DNA of 23,662 nt from Fimenecus sp963624605 (lineage in GTDB: Bacteria > Bacillota > Clostridia > Oscillospirales > Acutalibacteraceae), in NCBI GenBank assembly GCA_963624605.1, contig CAVFQD010000025.1, forward strand, positions 1 through 23,662. Direction: 5' to 3'. The notes below the pieces were generated by a model. The model was given only the letters and a program-made list of their open reading frames with translations, was not told where the DNA came from and searched no databases. A program made the translations under genes and the position numbers. Each line of letters begins with the position of its first letter. Position 1 is the stretch's first letter. This document shows, one piece after another, positions 21,026-23,662 of the stretch.

Positions 21026-22363
21026 ATGAATCAGAATTTTATGAAAGAGAAGAAAATTCTTCCGCTTGTAATTTCAATGTCGCTGCCCATGGTGGTTTCA
21101 ATGGCGGTAAACTCGCTTTACAACATCGTTGACAGCTATTTCGTCGCAAACATAAGCGAGGACGCCATGACGGCGCTCTCCCTTGTCTATCCGGTGCAGA
21201 ATCTGATGACGGCGATTGCAGTGGGATTCGGCGTGGGGCTTAATGCAAGGATAGCCTATTGCCTCGGTGCAAACAGAAAAAAAGAAGCCGACGAAGCGGC
21301 TGTTACGGGTATGCTTTTGAGTGTGGTACACGGCGTTTTACTTATGGCAGTGTGCCTTTTGGGTATGCGTCGGTTTTTGTCGCTCTATACGGAAAATGCG
21401 GAAATTATACAGATGGGTCTTGATTACGCAAACAGGGCGTTTCTGTTTTCGGTAGTAATTATGCTCGGCATCTCGCTTGAAAAGGTGTTTCAGGCGGTCG
21501 GCAGAATGAACGCGACAATGATAAGTATGATGCTGGGCTTTGTCACAAACATCGTGCTTGACCCGATAATGATTTTCGGCTTGGGTATCTGCCCGAAGAT
21601 GGGTATGGCAGGTGCGGCGTGGGCTACGGGTATCGGTCAGAGCGTAACGCTGCTTGCATACATTGTGTTCCTTGTCGCTTCTCCGTTGCCCGTGTCGTTT
21701 TCACGGAAAAACATTACATTTAATAAGGAGCTTATGAAAAGGCTCTATTCCGTCGGTATACCTGCGTCGCTGAATATGGCTCTGCCGTCGCTGCTTATTT
21801 CCTCGCTCAACGGAATATTGGCGGCGTTCTCGGACAAATATGTTCTTGTCCTCGGAGCATATTATAAATTACAGACCTTTATTTATCTTTCGGCAAACGG
21901 TATAATTCAGGGCATAAGACCGCTTGTCAGCTTCAACTACGGGGCGGGCGAGAACAAGAGGGTACGCAAAATTTTTTCAACCACTCTTGCTCTTGCGGCA
22001 GGGGTAATGGCGTTGGGAGTTGTTCTCTCGCTGCTCATTCCCGACAGAATGATAGGGCTGTTTACGGAAAACCCCGACACGGTACAAATAGGCGTCAAGG
22101 CGCTTCACATCATATGCGTGGGCTTTGTGTTCTCGGCGGTGTCCGTAACCTGCTGCGGAGTGCTTGAGGCTCTCGGCAAGGGCGTGGCGTCGCTTATGGT
22201 GTCATTTTCGAGATACACCCTGATAATTATCCCTGCGGCATACGCTTTGAGCCGTGTGCTCGGGGCAGATGGCGTATTTTTTGCCTTTCCCGTTGCGGAA
22301 ATCCTTACCGCCGCGGCGGCGTATGTAATTTACCTTAAAGCGGCAAAAAAAGAGCTTGAATAA
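21026..22363 (+). CDS. MATE-family multidrug/metabolite efflux transporter
   Basis: The 445-residue protein has twelve predicted helices in two homologous six-helix halves. The N-terminal half opens with LPLVISMSLPMVVSMAVNSLYNIVDSYFV, split here as ISMSLPMVVSM and NIVDSYFV, typical of MATE helix 1. AVGRMNATMISMMLGFVTNI and DPIMIFGLG are the usual helix 5-6 motifs. GIIQGIRPLVSFNYGAG in the second half is highly conserved. It exports cationic drugs or metabolites using Na+ or H+ gradients. The start has GAGGTGA at 21016-21022. The upstream promoter is separated from it by the inverted-repeat element, so transcription may be altered. The substrate is unknown. Confidence 0.94.
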   Translation: MNQNFMKEKKILPLVISMSLPMVVSMAVNSLYNIVDSYFVANISEDAMTALSLVYPVQNLMTAIAVGFGVGLNARIAYCLGANRKKEADEAAVTGMLLSVVHGVLLMAVCLLGMRRFLSLYTENAEIIQMGLDYANRAFLFSVVIMLGISLEKVFQAVGRMNATMISMMLGFVTNIVLDPIMIFGLGICPKMGMAGAAWATGIGQSVTLLAYIVFLVASPLPVSFSRKNITFNKELMKRLYSVGIPASLNMALPSLLISSLNGILAAFSDKYVLVLGAYYKLQTFIYLSANGIIQGIRPLVSFNYGAGENKRVRKIFSTTLALAAGVMALGVVLSLLIPDRMIGLFTENPDTVQIGVKALHIICVGFVFSAVSVTCCGVLEALGKGVASLMVSFSRYTLIIIPAAYALSRVLGADGVFFAFPVAEILTAAAAYVIYLKAAKKELE

Positions 22364-22388
22364 AAAACAACGGAGCAACTTTGCAGAC

Positions 22389-22424
22389 AACGAGTGAAAG
22401 ATAAATCCTTTCACTCGTTTTTTT
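22389..22424 (+). terminator. Terminator of the MATE gene
   Basis: AACGAGTGAAAG (22389-22400) pairs perfectly with CTTTCACTCGTT (22408-22419), loop of 7 nt, followed by TTTTT. Confidence 0.9.
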
Positions 22425-22457
22425 AATTTTCTTCGTTTCGAGAATATGCCGAGGAAT

Positions 22458-23027
22458 TTACAAATTACCGACTAACGAGCAAAGATATTTATGTCCCTGT
22501 TCCTTGGTGCAGTCGGATTTCTTTATTGCTGCCCACTGCCATACAAGAAACAATGTATTACTGTAATGGTCTGCAAGTAACTCATTCGGAATGTCTTTTT
22601 GCATAGCTTCCGGACAACTTTCAAATATAAAACGCATTGTATTATTCAGAAAATTTCTGAAGCTTGAAAACATATATCCAACCTCGCTGTTATGCAAAAG
22701 AACCTTGTGTATGACAGCTTCATTTTGCTTTGTAAAATCATAAATTCGGTCAAAATAAAGATATAACATTTCATTTTCTTCGGCGTGATGATAATCACTG
22801 AATCCCACCTGCTCGGCAAGTGTCTGCCAACAGTAACCGAGCAAATCATATTTATCGTCAAAGTAATTATAAAATGTCGCACGGGGATATTGTGCCGCTT
22901 CGCATAGTTGCCCAACAGTGATTTCTTCAAAGGATTTCTCGGACAAAAGCATAAACATTTCCCTGCTGAATGCCTCAAGAGTTCGCTTTGCTCCTTTTGT
23001 TAACGGCTTTGTAAAATCGTATTTCAT
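22458..23027 (-). CDS. TetR-family transcriptional regulator
   Basis: The product is 189 residues from ATG 23027, preceded by AAAGGAAG; a TTG six codons upstream overlaps that ribosome site and is rejected. The TetR HTH covers about residues 12-60 (FEEITVGQLCEAAQYPRATFYNYFDDKYDLL, read in two halves). The all-helical ligand-binding domain fills the rest. It is divergent from a short-chain dehydrogenase with a 151-bp shared region containing inverted repeats, the usual layout for a local repressor released by a small ligand. The ligand is unknown. Confidence 0.9.
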   Translation of the reverse strand: MKYDFTKPLTKGAKRTLEAFSREMFMLLSEKSFEEITVGQLCEAAQYPRATFYNYFDDKYDLLGYCWQTLAEQVGFSDYHHAEENEMLYLYFDRIYDFTKQNEAVIHKVLLHNSEVGYMFSSFRNFLNNTMRFIFESCPEAMQKDIPNELLADHYSNTLFLVWQWAAIKKSDCTKEQGHKYLCSLVGNL

Positions 23028-23039
23028 AACTGCTTCCTT

Positions 23040-23159
23040 TTGCAAAATTCAATATTTGTCCAACCTTAAACAGGTAGGTTCATTTGTCACTTGTTTTGCT
23101 GCCGATTACAGTATAGTATGAATTCAAGAATTTTGCAAGTGTCTAATTTTATTCACTTG
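23040..23159. promoter_or_regulatory. TetR/SDR divergent control region with inverted repeats
   Basis: Leftward promoter for the TetR gene: TTGCAA (23138-23133), 17 bp, TATACT (23115-23110). TTGCAAAATTC (23040-23050) is repeated inverted as GAATTTTGCAA (23128-23138), which includes that -35. CAAGTG (23136-23141) / CACTTG (23154-23159) form a second dyad just before the SDR ribosome site. No strong rightward promoter is seen; TTGTCA with TACAGT at 17 bp is possible. The dyads are candidate TetR operators. Confidence 0.5.
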
Positions 23160-23178
23160 TGTAAAGGAGAGTGCTTTT

Positions 23179-23662
23179 ATGAGCATTGCAGTTATAACAG
23201 GAGCGTCCTCCGGACTTGGTGTCTGTTATGTTGATGCTGTTACAAAATTATTTCCCGAAATAGATAAACTGTGGCTGATTGCCCGCCGTGAAGAACGGCT
23301 AAGAGAAGTTGCTATGAAATATCCCGATAAACATTGCGTGATTATTCCTATGGATATGGCTGATATGAGCAGCTTCAAAATATTGGAAGAAAAATTAAAA
23401 GCCGATAATCCGCAGATAGAAGTTTTAATAAATGATGCAGGTATGTCAATCGGTTCTTCTTTTGAGGATATGGAACTTGAAAGCATGCTAAAAATTATTG
23501 ACCTGAACTGCAAAGGAGCAACGGCGATAACAAAGGTATGTCTGCGATATATCATAGATAGTGGTACAATTTTGGAAGTATCCTCAACCTCTGCATTTGT
23601 TCCGAACACAAACTTAATCGTTTATTGTGCATCAAAATCCTATGTATCCGCACTTTCTCTTG
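23179..23662 (+). CDS. Short-chain dehydrogenase/reductase, 3' end outside the window
   Basis: There are 161 codons from ATG 23179 (AAAGGAGAG in front) to the window end; family members are about 250 residues. The NAD(P)-binding loop TGASSGLG is at residues 7-14, NDAG at 85-88 (usually NNAG/NAAG) and Asn110 in the active-site helix. The catalytic serine is around 135-136 and Tyr149-x3-Lys153 (YCASK) follows. It is an oxidoreductase of a small alcohol/ketone substrate that cannot be named. It is divergent from the TetR gene, which probably represses it. Confidence 0.92.
   Translation, partial: MSIAVITGASSGLGVCYVDAVTKLFPEIDKLWLIARREERLREVAMKYPDKHCVIIPMDMADMSSFKILEEKLKADNPQIEVLINDAGMSIGSSFEDMELESMLKIIDLNCKGATAITKVCLRYIIDSGTILEVSSTSAFVPNTNLIVYCASKSYVSALSL

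Overview
The window looks like a chromosomal segment of a spore-forming Clostridia bacterium, probably an Oscillospirales/Ruminococcaceae-like gut anaerobe. This rests on a SpoIIQ-like sporulation gene behind a sigma-F-like promoter, a lexA gene with a Bacillus/Clostridium-type SOS box, strong AGGAGG-type ribosome sites, and protein sequences of clostridial flavour. The species is inferred, not proven. No tRNA, rRNA or CRISPR array was found.

Layout. (1) 1-2100 is the end or remnant of an integrated element: a tyrosine integrase cut by the window edge, a small excisionase-like HTH gene, and a divergent XRE regulator. They are controlled by two face-to-face promoters that share an 11-bp repeat. 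The element abuts the 3' end of guaA. (2) 2102-4922 is a two-gene purine operon, purA-guaA, which commits IMP to AMP and GMP, behind a perfect-consensus promoter. (3) 5047-5109 is a small terminal-inverted-repeat element. (4) 5139-6060 is a divergent XRE regulator / SLOG-fold protein pair with a mirrored operator. (5) 6053-6815 is spoIIQ with its promoter. (6) 7044-7783 is lexA with SOS boxes and terminator, followed by a convergent radical SAM gene of unknown substrate.

(7) 9259-11486 holds a hairpin-rich leader, then lgt (lipoprotein diacylglyceryl transferase) and folD. The leader appears able to sequester the lgt Shine-Dalgarno sequence and also carries a decoy copy of it. (8) 11506-13068 is a GPH-family sugar:cation symporter with its own promoter and terminator. 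(9) 13072-16937 is a promoter, an unrecognised 34-codon peptide gene, an intrinsic terminator, and two overlapping genes for a heterodimeric ABC exporter. This is the best candidate for an undescribed system: a peptide substrate, or a leader peptide controlling the exporter. (10) 16941-17235 is repeat-rich intergenic DNA.

(11) 17246-20588 is a leftward operon of a Pr6Pr-like membrane protein and a GH2 beta-mannosidase. (12) 20616-22424 is a promoter, a second and larger copy of the inverted-repeat element (20697-20996), and a MATE efflux gene with terminator. (13) 22458-23662 is a divergent TetR regulator / short-chain dehydrogenase pair; the dehydrogenase runs off the window.

All product names come from motif recognition by eye. 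No database search or folding program was run.
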